Source: an uncultured Hyphomicrobiales bacterium
Lineage (GTDB): Bacteria > Pseudomonadota > Alphaproteobacteria > Rhizobiales > Rhizobiaceae
Length of the DNA: 64,000 bases
NCBI GenBank assembly: GCA_943914405.1
Contig: CALUBX010000002.1
Location: forward strand, 1 to 64,000
Reading direction: 5' to 3'
The position numbers and the translations under genes are program-made. The notes under the pieces are model-generated. The model did no database searches, was not told where the DNA came from, and was given only the letters and a program-made list of their open reading frames with translations. This document shows, piece after piece, positions 56,774 to 64,000 of the stretch. Position 1 is the stretch's first letter. Every line of letters starts with the position of its first letter.

Positions 56774-58105
56774 TTACTTCTTAACGGCTGCCGCAGCCTT
56801 GTCCGGATTGGCTGGGAAGGACGGATCTGTCTTTACCCCATGGAAGAGGTCCAGCGCGTAATTGAGCTGGATATCATCCTTGGCTTCCGGCGGGACATAG
56901 GCGGTTGAACCGGAGCCTTCCTCCGTCTCTGCTGCCCCCTGGATGTGACCCTTCAGGCTGGATTCGCCTTCAGCCTTCACTTTGCCCTGCAATTCCGGCG
57001 GCAGCGGCTGTTCGACCTTGATGTCAGGATTGATACCGGTACCTTGGATCGACTTGCCCGAGGGGGTGTAATACAGCGCCGTCGTCAGGCGCAGTGCCCC
57101 GGCATCGCCGAGCGGGATGATCGTCTGCACCGAGCCCTTGCCGAAGGAACGTGTGCCGACAACCGTGGCGCGCTTCAGATCCTGCAGGGCGCCCGCGACA
57201 ATTTCCGAAGCCGAGGCCGAGCCGCCGTTCACCAGCACGATCACCGGCTTGCCGTCGGTCAGATCGCCCGGACCGGCGTTGAAGCGGCGTGTTTCTTCCG
57301 GGTTGCGGCCACGCGTGGAAACCACCTCGCCGCGTTGCAGGAAGGCGTCGGAGACGTTGATCGCCTGATCGAGCAGACCCCCGGGGTTGAGGCGCAGGTC
57401 GAGGACATACCCCTTCAGCTTGTCGGCCGGAACATCCGCCTTGATCTTCTTGATTGCCTTTTCTAGGTCGTCATAGGTCTTCTCCGTGAAAGAGATGACG
57501 CGCAGATAGCCGACATCGCCGCCTTCGACGCGAGACTTGACTGCCCGAACGGCAATAATGTCGCGAACCACGGTGACTTCGATCGGCTTATCCGCTCCCT
57601 GACGAATCACCGTCAGCTTGATCGGCGTGTTGACCGGGCCGCGCATCTTCTCGACGGCGTCCTCGAGCTTGAGGCCACGCACGGCCTGACCATCGATCTC
57701 GGAGATGAAGTCACCCGCCAGGATACCGGCCTTTGCCGCCGGAGTATCGTCGATCGGCGTGATGACCTTGACCAGCTCGTTTTCCATGGTCACTTCGATG
57801 CCGAGGCCGCCGAACTCGCCACGCGTCTGCGTGCGCATGTCCTCGGCATCCTTGGCGTTCATGAAGCTGGAATGGGGATCCAGGGAGGTCAGCATGCCGT
57901 TGATGGCGTTTTCGACCAGCTTCTCTTCATCGGGCGGCGTCACATACTGAGCCCGAACCCGTTCGAAGACGTCGCCGAAAATCGACAGCTCCTTGTAGGT
58001 CGATGCTCCCGCGGCCTGCGCCGGTACGCCAGCAGAATATATCACGCTCATCGCCGTGGCGCCCATGAGTGCACCCACGATGACAAGAGAAGCCCTACGA
58101 ATCAT
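56774..58105 (-). CDS. ctpA: Carboxy-terminal processing protease (S41 family)
   Basis: A 443-residue secreted or membrane-anchored S41 protease. It has a signal or anchor segment (residues 1-30), an N-terminal helical part, a PDZ domain (about 90-170, with GGLGIEVT and AGDFISEIDG) and the catalytic domain. The Ser is in GGSASASEIVAGALQD and the Lys in RSFGKGSVQT. Such proteases trim or degrade envelope proteins, including peptidoglycan hydrolases. It overlaps the end of envC by 11 bases. Confidence 0.94.
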   Translation of the reverse strand: MIRRASLVIVGALMGATAMSVIYSAGVPAQAAGASTYKELSIFGDVFERVRAQYVTPPDEEKLVENAINGMLTSLDPHSSFMNAKDAEDMRTQTRGEFGGLGIEVTMENELVKVITPIDDTPAAKAGILAGDFISEIDGQAVRGLKLEDAVEKMRGPVNTPIKLTVIRQGADKPIEVTVVRDIIAVRAVKSRVEGGDVGYLRVISFTEKTYDDLEKAIKKIKADVPADKLKGYVLDLRLNPGGLLDQAINVSDAFLQRGEVVSTRGRNPEETRRFNAGPGDLTDGKPVIVLVNGGSASASEIVAGALQDLKRATVVGTRSFGKGSVQTIIPLGDAGALRLTTALYYTPSGKSIQGTGINPDIKVEQPLPPELQGKVKAEGESSLKGHIQGAAETEEGSGSTAYVPPEAKDDIQLNYALDLFHGVKTDPSFPANPDKAAAAVKK

Positions 58106-59507
58106 TTCGTGCCCTTCCAGTTTCTTTCGCGGTCCACCAAGGCTTGGAATCAACCGGGGTGCCGTCTTTTCGAAATTCAATGTAAAGCGTCGGACGATCC
58201 GTTTCCAGCGCCAACGCAGCTGCGCTTGCTACTCTTTTCTCACCCATCACGGCAATTGGTTCGCCAGCGAACACGAACTTGCCCTGCCGAGCATTCACCT
58301 TATCCATACCCGTCAAAACGAGATGGTATCCGTCACCGGCATTCAGGATGATCATCTGGCCATAGCTCCGGAAGGCGCCCGCGAAGACGACCAAGCCATC
58401 GGCGGGCGCCGTCACCACCGCTCCCGGATTGGACGCAACGGTGATCCCCCTGGCCGGATGTCCAGTCCCGTCAGCATCTCCGAACCAACGCACTATATCG
58501 CCGGCGAGAGGCAGATCCAGCTTCTGCTTGAGGCTTGAGAACGCGTATGCGGGCGCAATGCGGTTTTTGTCGGGCACGCCGCTTTCCGCGAGTTGCCGCG
58601 CCTTTTCCCGTTCCGCTTCGGAAAGCTGCCGCTGGCGCTCTTCCTCGGCCCGCGCCCGATCTATGCCTTCCCGAACGGACGCTATCTGTCCCTCCAAGCC
58701 CTGGATGAGATCCTGAAGCGAGGTTGAGCGGCTGGCGAGTTCGGACGAGCGAGCCTGTTCTGCCTGAAGGTCGTGCAGGTTCTGACCGCTGAGCTTGTCG
58801 TTCTCCGCAAGCAGCAGGTTCATCCGCCGCTCTTCCTCCACGCTGGCTGTAATGGTCTGCGTCACGCTGTCCTTTTCCTCGCGCGCGGCAGCCTGAAGCG
58901 AGTTGAGCGACTGTAAATCCGCCACGAGCTTATCGGCTTCCGAGCGCATTCCCGGAACCACTGCGCCCAAAAGAATCGCGCTCCTGACCGAGGCCAGCGC
59001 GTCTTCGGGCGTGACCAGAAGCGCCGGCGGCGGGTTGCGACCCATGCGCTCCAGTGCCGCCAGCACTTCGGCGAGGACGGCGCGGCGTCCCCGCAAGGAC
59101 GTTCGGATCGCGTCTTCCCGCACCTTCAGGCTGGCGATGGCCTCCTCGCTTTTCAGGATCTTGCTCTGCAGGTCCTTTCGCCGCGCTGCGGATGCAATCA
59201 GCGCCTGCCGGACATCCGCAGAATTTCTGTCGATGGAGGCAATGTTGCGCTGGATGGAGGCGATCTTTTCCGAGGACAGCTGAATCGATTTCTCCAGCAC
59301 CTCAAGCTCGCCGCGTGTCTCGTTCCGTTTGCTTTGCAGCTCGGCGGTGGGATCGACGGCCGAACCGCCGACGGGCGCATTTACCTCGGAGGGAGCAGTC
59401 TGCTGCTGCGCCCAAGCCGCGTTCCCGCTCATCAAGAGCATGCAGGCCGAGCTTGCCGCCACATGCAGCAGCGCCTTTCCGGCCAAGCTTGCTCTCCCGA
59501 TCTTCAT
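58095..59507 (-). CDS. envC: EnvC-like murein hydrolase activator (degenerate LytM)
   Basis: A 470-residue periplasmic protein with a signal peptide (about 1-33), a long coiled-coil region (about residues 50-320) and a C-terminal LytM/M23 domain. In active M23 enzymes zinc is held by HxxxD and HxH. Here the places read GHPARGITV and YHLVLTGMD, so most of the zinc ligands are missing. Degenerate LytM proteins like EnvC activate amidases at the septum. The ATG at 59507 gives the signal peptide directly; an earlier start at 59537 adds ten residues. It is followed by ctpA. Confidence 0.9.
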   Translation of the reverse strand: MKIGRASLAGKALLHVAASSACMLLMSGNAAWAQQQTAPSEVNAPVGGSAVDPTAELQSKRNETRGELEVLEKSIQLSSEKIASIQRNIASIDRNSADVRQALIASAARRKDLQSKILKSEEAIASLKVREDAIRTSLRGRRAVLAEVLAALERMGRNPPPALLVTPEDALASVRSAILLGAVVPGMRSEADKLVADLQSLNSLQAAAREEKDSVTQTITASVEEERRMNLLLAENDKLSGQNLHDLQAEQARSSELASRSTSLQDLIQGLEGQIASVREGIDRARAEEERQRQLSEAEREKARQLAESGVPDKNRIAPAYAFSSLKQKLDLPLAGDIVRWFGDADGTGHPARGITVASNPGAVVTAPADGLVVFAGAFRSYGQMIILNAGDGYHLVLTGMDKVNARQGKFVFAGEPIAVMGEKRVASAAALALETDRPTLYIEFRKDGTPVDSKPWWTAKETGRARNDS

Positions 59508-59600
59508 TCCCGCCCCGGTCGCCGTGGTATGTGCCAAAAATAGGCTGATTTGCCCTGCTAAGCCAGGAACAACATCGTGTTCTACGGTTAACGAATGGTT

Positions 59601-60083
59601 TCAAACGCGATGATAAGGGTGACCGGATAAGATGGTAACAGCCCGATAGAGCTGCTCGGCGATCAGGATTCGAACGATCTGATGAGGCCAGGTCATAGTC
59701 CCGAGGTTCAGAACGTGGTCCGCACGGGATCGCAGCTCGGGGTCCAGGCCGTCAGCTCCGCCGATGGCGATCATCAGGTCGCGCTTGCCGTTGTCGCGAT
59801 GGCGGCCAAGGAGGTCCGCGAAGGCTTCGCTGTCGAGCGTCTTGCCGCGCTCGTCGAGCAACAGCAGGATGCAGCCCTCGGGAAGTGCCTTCTCCAAGGC
59901 CGAGGCCTCTTCCTTCTTACGCGTCTCGGGATTGGAGGCACGGCTTTCGGAAACTTCAACAAGCCGCGCCAGTTCCAGGCCGACAGCGGGTCCGGCCTTG
60001 GCGAACCGATCCAGATAACGGGACGCAAGCTCCTTTTCCGGTCCGGTTTTGAGCCGTCCCACGGCAAAAAGGCTTATCCGCAT
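59601..60083 (-). CDS. rlmH: 23S rRNA (pseudouridine1915-N3)-methyltransferase
   Basis: A 160-residue SPOUT-class methyltransferase that methylates pseudouridine 1915 in helix 69 of 23S rRNA on 70S ribosomes. It has LLLDERGKTLDSEAFA (about residues 73-88), the SAM knot motif MIAIGGADGLDPELR and the C-terminal WPHQIVRILIAEQLYRAVTILSGHPYHR, typical of RlmH. It lies between rsfS and envC. Confidence 0.97.
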   Translation of the reverse strand: MRISLFAVGRLKTGPEKELASRYLDRFAKAGPAVGLELARLVEVSESRASNPETRKKEEASALEKALPEGCILLLLDERGKTLDSEAFADLLGRHRDNGKRDLMIAIGGADGLDPELRSRADHVLNLGTMTWPHQIVRILIAEQLYRAVTILSGHPYHRV

Positions 60084-60186
60084 GTCCCAAGTCCGCTATT
60101 TGCAGGCCGCACCGTGTCAGGCGGAGATGCACCGCCGCGTGAGGTCGGACCAAAATCGCCAACATCAGGACATGCCTGACGTCCTG

Positions 60187-60639
60187 TTAGTGCAATACCG
60201 TGCCTTCTTCGATGTCCGGTGCAGCCCACATCTTCTCGATATTGTAGATTTCCCGGATTTCCGGGCGGAAGACGTGGACGATGATGTCGCCGGTATCGAT
60301 CAGAACCCAGTCTCCGTTTTCGAGGCCTTCGACACGGGCACCGCCCAGGCCTTCTTCCTTCATGTCGGAGATCAGGTGTTCGCAGATGGCCATCACATGA
60401 CGGCTGGATCGCCCGGACACGACAATCATGTAGTCGCCCAGCGCTGATTTTCCGGCAATGTTGATGGTGACGATATCTTCAGCTTTAGAGTCCTCGAGGC
60501 TAGCGAGGACCAGGTCAAGAGCACGGGCAGCGGCATCGGCGCCACGTTCCAGGCTCTGCGGGACGACGGAGACCGTCCTTCCCTTGGCGTGTACTGTTGT
60601 CAGAGTTTTCCCTTTCTTCCAGGTAACAGCAACATGCAC
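60187..60639 (-). CDS. rsfS: Ribosomal silencing factor RsfS
   Basis: A 150-residue RsfS/Iojap protein that binds ribosomal protein L14 and blocks subunit joining under nutrient shortage. It has SKAEDIVTINIAGKSALGDYMIVVSGRSSRHVMAICEHL and the conserved GDWVLIDTGDIIVHVFRPEIREIYNIEKMW. The listed start is a GTG at 60639 without a visible ribosome site. A CTG at 60603 (giving MTTVHAKG and 138 residues) sits six bases after a good AAAGGG, so the true start may be non-standard. Its neighbours are nadD upstream and rlmH downstream. Confidence 0.92.
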   Translation of the reverse strand: MHVAVTWKKGKTLTTVHAKGRTVSVVPQSLERGADAAARALDLVLASLEDSKAEDIVTINIAGKSALGDYMIVVSGRSSRHVMAICEHLISDMKEEGLGGARVEGLENGDWVLIDTGDIIVHVFRPEIREIYNIEKMWAAPDIEEGTVLH

Positions 60640-60733
60640 TGTCAGCGAATCCGCTTCTCCTGCGGTCGCCTCCTAGAATTTGGCATCGAACGCGGCTTCT
60701 TTCAAGGGATGCCTCGATGACGGCTTCGCAAGA

Positions 60734-61363
60734 TCACTCTCGGCTGTCATTCCTGGCGCGCAACGCCGTTGAACTGAGCGTCGAACGGGGCCCGTGAATA
60801 AAGGTCCAGGCCGGCGCCGGTTTCTTCCAAAGCACGCCGGCATCATCCTCGTCGACACGGGCATCAGCCAGAGCGCGCGCGGTTTTTGAAGACAGGAAAG
60901 AAAGCGTGGCGCCCGGCCGATCGATCACGGCGATCGGAAAGGTGGAGGCGATGTCGCGCCATTTCTGCCAGAGATGAAACGTCTTGAGGCTGTCAGCGCC
61001 CATGATCCAGATGAAGTGCACATGGGGATTGCGCGCCCGCACGTAAGCCAGCGTTTCGGCCGTATAAGATGTGCCGAGGCCCTGCTCGAACGCGGTGATC
61101 TTAATGCGCGGGTCATGTACGAGCCGCTCGCTCATCGCGATCCGTTCGCCAAGCGGTGCCAGCTCCTTGCGGCTTTTCAGCGGGTTGCCCGGTGTCACCA
61201 TCCACCAGAGCTGATCCAGCCCGAGGCGGCGGAGGGCGATTTCGGATACTAGGACATGACCCTCATGGGGCGGATTGAACGACCCGCCGAACAGACCAAT
61301 CGCCGTACCGCCTTCTGCGTGAGGCATGAACCGGTACCGCCTCTCGATATCCTCGCCCGTCAC
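60734..61363 (-). CDS. nadD: Nicotinate-nucleotide adenylyltransferase
   Basis: A 209-residue NadD that adenylates nicotinate mononucleotide to deamido-NAD. It has the nucleotidyltransferase motif GGSFNPPHEGHV at residues 26-37, the MGADSLKTFHLWQKW segment and the C-terminal STLSSTALRAR, where ISSTxIR is usual. The start is a GTG at 61363, six bases after the proA stop. An ATG at residue 13 (61327) is possible. Confidence 0.95.
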   Translation of the reverse strand: MTGEDIERRYRFMPHAEGGTAIGLFGGSFNPPHEGHVLVSEIALRRLGLDQLWWMVTPGNPLKSRKELAPLGERIAMSERLVHDPRIKITAFEQGLGTSYTAETLAYVRARNPHVHFIWIMGADSLKTFHLWQKWRDIASTFPIAVIDRPGATLSFLSSKTARALADARVDEDDAGVLWKKPAPAWTFIHGPRSTLSSTALRARNDSRE

Positions 61364-61369
61364 GCGCGA

Positions 61370-62656
61370 TCAGGGCCGGATCTGGCCGGTGCCGTGCACG
61401 CGGTATTTGAAGGAGGTGAGTTGTTCGACGCCGACCGGACCGCGTGCATGCATCTTGCCGGTGGAAATCCCGATCTCGCCACCCATTCCAAATTCTCCGC
61501 CGTCGGCGAACTGCGTCGATGCGTTGTGCAACAGAATGGCGGAGTCGATCTCGTTGAAGAAGCGGGACACCACGTCGGGATCCTCCGCGATGACTGCTTC
61601 CGTGTGATGGGAGGAATAGGTGTTGATGTGCCGGATGGCGCCCGACACGCCATCGACGATCGCAACCGAAATGACCGCGTCCAGATATTCCGTGCGCCAA
61701 TCCTCCTCTGTTGCAGGCTTGAAGCCGGGAAAGACTTTCAAAACGGCGGCGGATGCCCGGATCTCGCATCCTGCCATAGTCAAGGCCTCGAGAACCGGCA
61801 TCAAGTGGGTGCCGATGGCGGCGCTATCGATCAGCAATGTTTCCGCCGCGCCGCAAACGCCCGTGCGGCGCATCTTGGCGTTGACGACAATCCTCTTCGC
61901 CATGTCCAGGTCAGCGGATGCATCGACATAGATGTGGCAGAGGCCTTCCAGATGGGCGAAGACCGGAACGCGGGCCTCCTTCTGCACCCGGGCCACCAGG
62001 CTCTTGCCGCCCCGGGGGACGATCACATCGATGGCACCGTCCAATCCTGAAAGCATGGCACCGACTGCTGCGCGATCCGCCGTGGGGACGATCTGGATTG
62101 CATGCTCTGGAAGGCCGGCGGACCGCAAGCCTTGAGCGAGGCAGCGACCGATCGCTTGCGATGATCGCATGGAATCCGACCCGCCACGAAGGATGACCGC
62201 ATTGCCGGACTTGAGGCAGAGAGCCCCGGCATCCGCGGTCACATTGGGCCGGCTTTCATAGATCACGCCGATGACGCCGAGGGGCGTGCGCACGCGTTCG
62301 ATTTTCAAGCCGTTCGGTCTCTCCCAGGAGGCAATGACTTCGCCCACGGGATCCTTGAAGTCGGCGATTTCGCGCAGGGCTGATGCGATGGCATCAATGC
62401 TCTTATCCGTCAGCGTCAGCCGATCGATGAAGGAGGGAAGCAGATCCTTGTCCGCCACATCGCGGAGGTCCTCAGCGTTTGCGGCCAGGATATCCTGCTT
62501 GTTCGCCAGGATCGCATCTGCCATCGCCTGCAGGGCAGCGCTTTTGCAGCAAGCGGATGCTGTCGCGAGTTCGCGCGCCGCTTCTTTCGCCTGCCGGCCG
62601 ATGGCCTGCATCAGATCCGCGACATCATTGTCGAGAGCCGGGACTGGGTTAAGCAT
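61370..62656 (-). CDS. proA: Gamma-glutamyl phosphate reductase
   Basis: A 428-residue ProA that reduces gamma-glutamyl phosphate to glutamate semialdehyde in proline synthesis. It has [35 protein letters not shown] (about 115-150), the catalytic Cys in [13 protein letters not shown] (near residue 265) and the C-terminal [21 protein letters not shown]. The ATG at 62656 overlaps proB by eight bases. Confidence 0.97.
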   Translation of the reverse strand: MLNPVPALDNDVADLMQAIGRQAKEAARELATASACCKSAALQAMADAILANKQDILAANAEDLRDVADKDLLPSFIDRLTLTDKSIDAIASALREIADFKDPVGEVIASWERPNGLKIERVRTPLGVIGVIYESRPNVTADAGALCLKSGNAVILRGGSDSMRSSQAIGRCLAQGLRSAGLPEHAIQIVPTADRAAVGAMLSGLDGAIDVIVPRGGKSLVARVQKEARVPVFAHLEGLCHIYVDASADLDMAKRIVVNAKMRRTGVCGAAETLLIDSAAIGTHLMPVLEALTMAGCEIRASAAVLKVFPGFKPATEEDWRTEYLDAVISVAIVDGVSGAIRHINTYSSHHTEAVIAEDPDVVSRFFNEIDSAILLHNASTQFADGGEFGMGGEIGISTGKMHARGPVGVEQLTSFKYRVHGTGQIRP

Positions 62657-63821
62657 GAGCCGCATCCTCCTCGCGGTCGTCCTCTTCCAGTGCGACGGCA
62701 CCATGGACCACCATGTCGTCCCTGTGAACCATCGCAGCTCGGCCGGCATATCCCAGCAGCGCTTCGATCTCGCTCGATTTCCGTCCCGCGATCTGGCGGG
62801 CCTCTTCTGCATCATAGCTCACGAGGCCGCGGCCGATCTCCCGCCCGTCCATTCCTAAAATGGCAACAGTATCACCGCGATGGAAACGACCTTCGACAGT
62901 CCTCACACCCGCCGGCAGCAGGCTCTTGCCTGCACCCAAGGCTGCTTGCGCGCCGGCATCCACATGCAGCTTCCCGGCCGGCTGCAGATGCCCGGCGATC
63001 CAGGTCTTGCGTGCCGTCACAGGCGTGTCCGAAGGCGCGAACCAGGATGAGCGCGCGCCTTGCAAAACGGCTAGGAGCGGATGGTCCACCTTGCCTGACG
63101 CAATGATCATGGCACATCCGGCCGCGGTTGCGATCTTTCCGGCATCGATCTTCGTTCTCATCCCGCCGCGCGACAGTTCGGACGCAGCGCCCCCGGCCAT
63201 GGCTTCAATCTCGCGAGTTATGGCCGGAATAGTTTCCAGGAACTGTGCCTGTGGATCGAGATGGGGCGGGGCAGTGTAGAGACCGTCGATATCGGAAAGA
63301 AGAACCAGCAGATCTGCCCCGGTCATCGTTGCCACGCGTGCCGCCAGACGATCGTTGTCGCCGTAGCGGATTTCCGAGGTTGCGACCGTGTCGTTCTCGT
63401 TGATGATCGGCACAGCGCCGATCCTCAGCAACTGGTTGATCGTCGCGCGGGCGTTGAGGTAACGCCGCCGTTCTTCCGTGTCCCCCAGCGTCAGCAGGAC
63501 CTGGCCTGCAACAATGTCCTGCCGGGAAAGGCTTTCGGACCAGGCGCGGGCAAGCGCGATCTGCCCCACGGCCGCGGCCGCCTGGCTTTCCTCAAGCTTC
63601 AGGGCGCCGGATGGTAGGTCGAGCACGGTTCGGCCCATCGCGATTGCCCCGGACGACACGACGAGCACCTCGGCGCCTTTCGCACGCAAAGCGGCGATAT
63701 CCGAGCATATGGCGTCGAGCCACGCAGCTTTCAGTCCAGTTTTGCGATCGACCAGAAGAGCCGACCCGATCTTGATCACGATTCGACGATAGTCGGCTAA
63801 GGATTTACGGGGCGAGATCAT
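62649..63821 (-). CDS. proB: Glutamate 5-kinase
   Basis: A 390-residue ProB that phosphorylates glutamate, the first and feedback-inhibited step to proline. An N-terminal amino-acid kinase domain ([10 protein letters not shown] at residues 14-23, [34 protein letters not shown]) is followed by a C-terminal PUA domain (about residues 285-360). It starts within the stop of obgE (ATGA) and overlaps proA by eight bases, so obgE-proB-proA is coupled. Confidence 0.97.
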   Translation of the reverse strand: MISPRKSLADYRRIVIKIGSALLVDRKTGLKAAWLDAICSDIAALRAKGAEVLVVSSGAIAMGRTVLDLPSGALKLEESQAAAAVGQIALARAWSESLSRQDIVAGQVLLTLGDTEERRRYLNARATINQLLRIGAVPIINENDTVATSEIRYGDNDRLAARVATMTGADLLVLLSDIDGLYTAPPHLDPQAQFLETIPAITREIEAMAGGAASELSRGGMRTKIDAGKIATAAGCAMIIASGKVDHPLLAVLQGARSSWFAPSDTPVTARKTWIAGHLQPAGKLHVDAGAQAALGAGKSLLPAGVRTVEGRFHRGDTVAILGMDGREIGRGLVSYDAEEARQIAGRKSSEIEALLGYAGRAAMVHRDDMVVHGAVALEEDDREEDAAHA

Positions 63822-64000
63822 TCCTCGTCGTCTTCCCTATCACCTGAGGGTACGGATCGGTTTGGAAGAGCCGTCTCCTGGTCGGCGCTGGCCTCGACGA
63901 TCACGTCGCGAAGCGCACGCAAGACCTCGGTCATACCTCTTCCCGTAACGGCGGAAATCAGGAAAGGGACCTGGCCGCTTGCCTTTTCCAGCTCCTTTGC
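63818..64000 (-). CDS. obgE: GTPase ObgE/CgtA, C-terminal end (cut by window edge)
   Basis: Only the last 60 codons are inside the window. The segment includes the end of the G domain with the G5 motif [20 protein letters not shown], then a variable, acidic tail ending DREDDEE. Obg GTPases take part in 50S ribosome assembly and growth control. The identification rests on this motif plus the usual obgE-proB order in Rhizobiales; the N-terminal Obg fold is not visible. Confidence 0.85.
   Translation of the reverse strand, partial: AKELEKASGQVPFLISAVTGRGMTEVLRALRDVIVEASADQETALPNRSVPSGDREDDEE

Noticed and set aside
1..64000. Search for CRISPR arrays, insertion sequences, prophage or integrative elements
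   Set aside because: I saw no regularly spaced repeats, transposase or integrase genes, or attachment-site duplications. The window looks like undisturbed core chromosome.

Overview
The window is a compact piece of core chromosome from an alphaproteobacterium of the order Rhizobiales, most likely family Rhizobiaceae. This rests on recognised protein families and gene order, not on any database search. Typical signs are the order timA-fxsA-secB-dnaQ-coaE-aroE-maf-ppsR / hemE-hemJ-rho-mnmE-mnmG-rsmG-parA-parB, a DUF1013 (TrcR) cell-cycle regulator, an SDHAF4/DUF1674 protein, a large NAD-glutamate dehydrogenase, a GAAC-N7-GAAC SOS box and an imuA-imuB-dnaE2 cassette. I saw no insertion sequence, prophage, integron, CRISPR array, rRNA or tRNA gene. 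Coding density is very high.

Origin region (1-14.3 kb). A 400-bp gene-poor gap at 5295-5694 between ppsR and hemE is the likely chromosome replication origin. It carries two near-consensus DnaA boxes, a CtrA-like half-matched site and three GANTC sites. Genes left of it (dnaQ to ppsR) run leftward and genes right of it (hemE to parB) run rightward. Four near-consensus parS sites lie at 3.8, 10.1, 12.0 and 21.1 kb, three of them inside coding sequence, close to parA-parB. The same region encodes haem synthesis (hemE, hemJ), Rho, tRNA U34 modification (mnmE, mnmG) and 16S rRNA methylation (rsmG).

Middle (14.3-41.3 kb). holA, lptE and leuS form a leftward operon. It is followed by a PLP-homeostasis protein, two acyl-CoA synthetases (prpE, acs) flanking trcR and an orphan BrnA-like gene, a secreted nuclease, an SDH assembly factor, htpX-rsmB, a heparinase-like protein, purH, a UMF1 transporter, the 1586-residue NAD-GDH, pdxY, a beta-carbonic anhydrase, an MltB-type transglycosylase and asd. 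Upstream of asd is a short ORF whose last dozen codons are almost all Thr and Lys, a candidate amino-acid-sensing leader.

Right part (41.7-64 kb). There is an MHS-family transporter with a large insert, leuD-ridA-leuB, a CitE-like lyase with a coupled DUF1737 gene, a zincin, and the SOS mutagenesis operon imuA-imuB-dnaE2 with its LexA box. Then come bfd-bfr and a long leftward series obgE-proB-proA-nadD-rsfS-rlmH-envC-ctpA-polysaccharide deacetylase-rppH, combining GTPase, proline, NAD, ribosome, cell-separation and RNA-decay functions. The first (timA) and last (obgE) genes are cut by the window edges.
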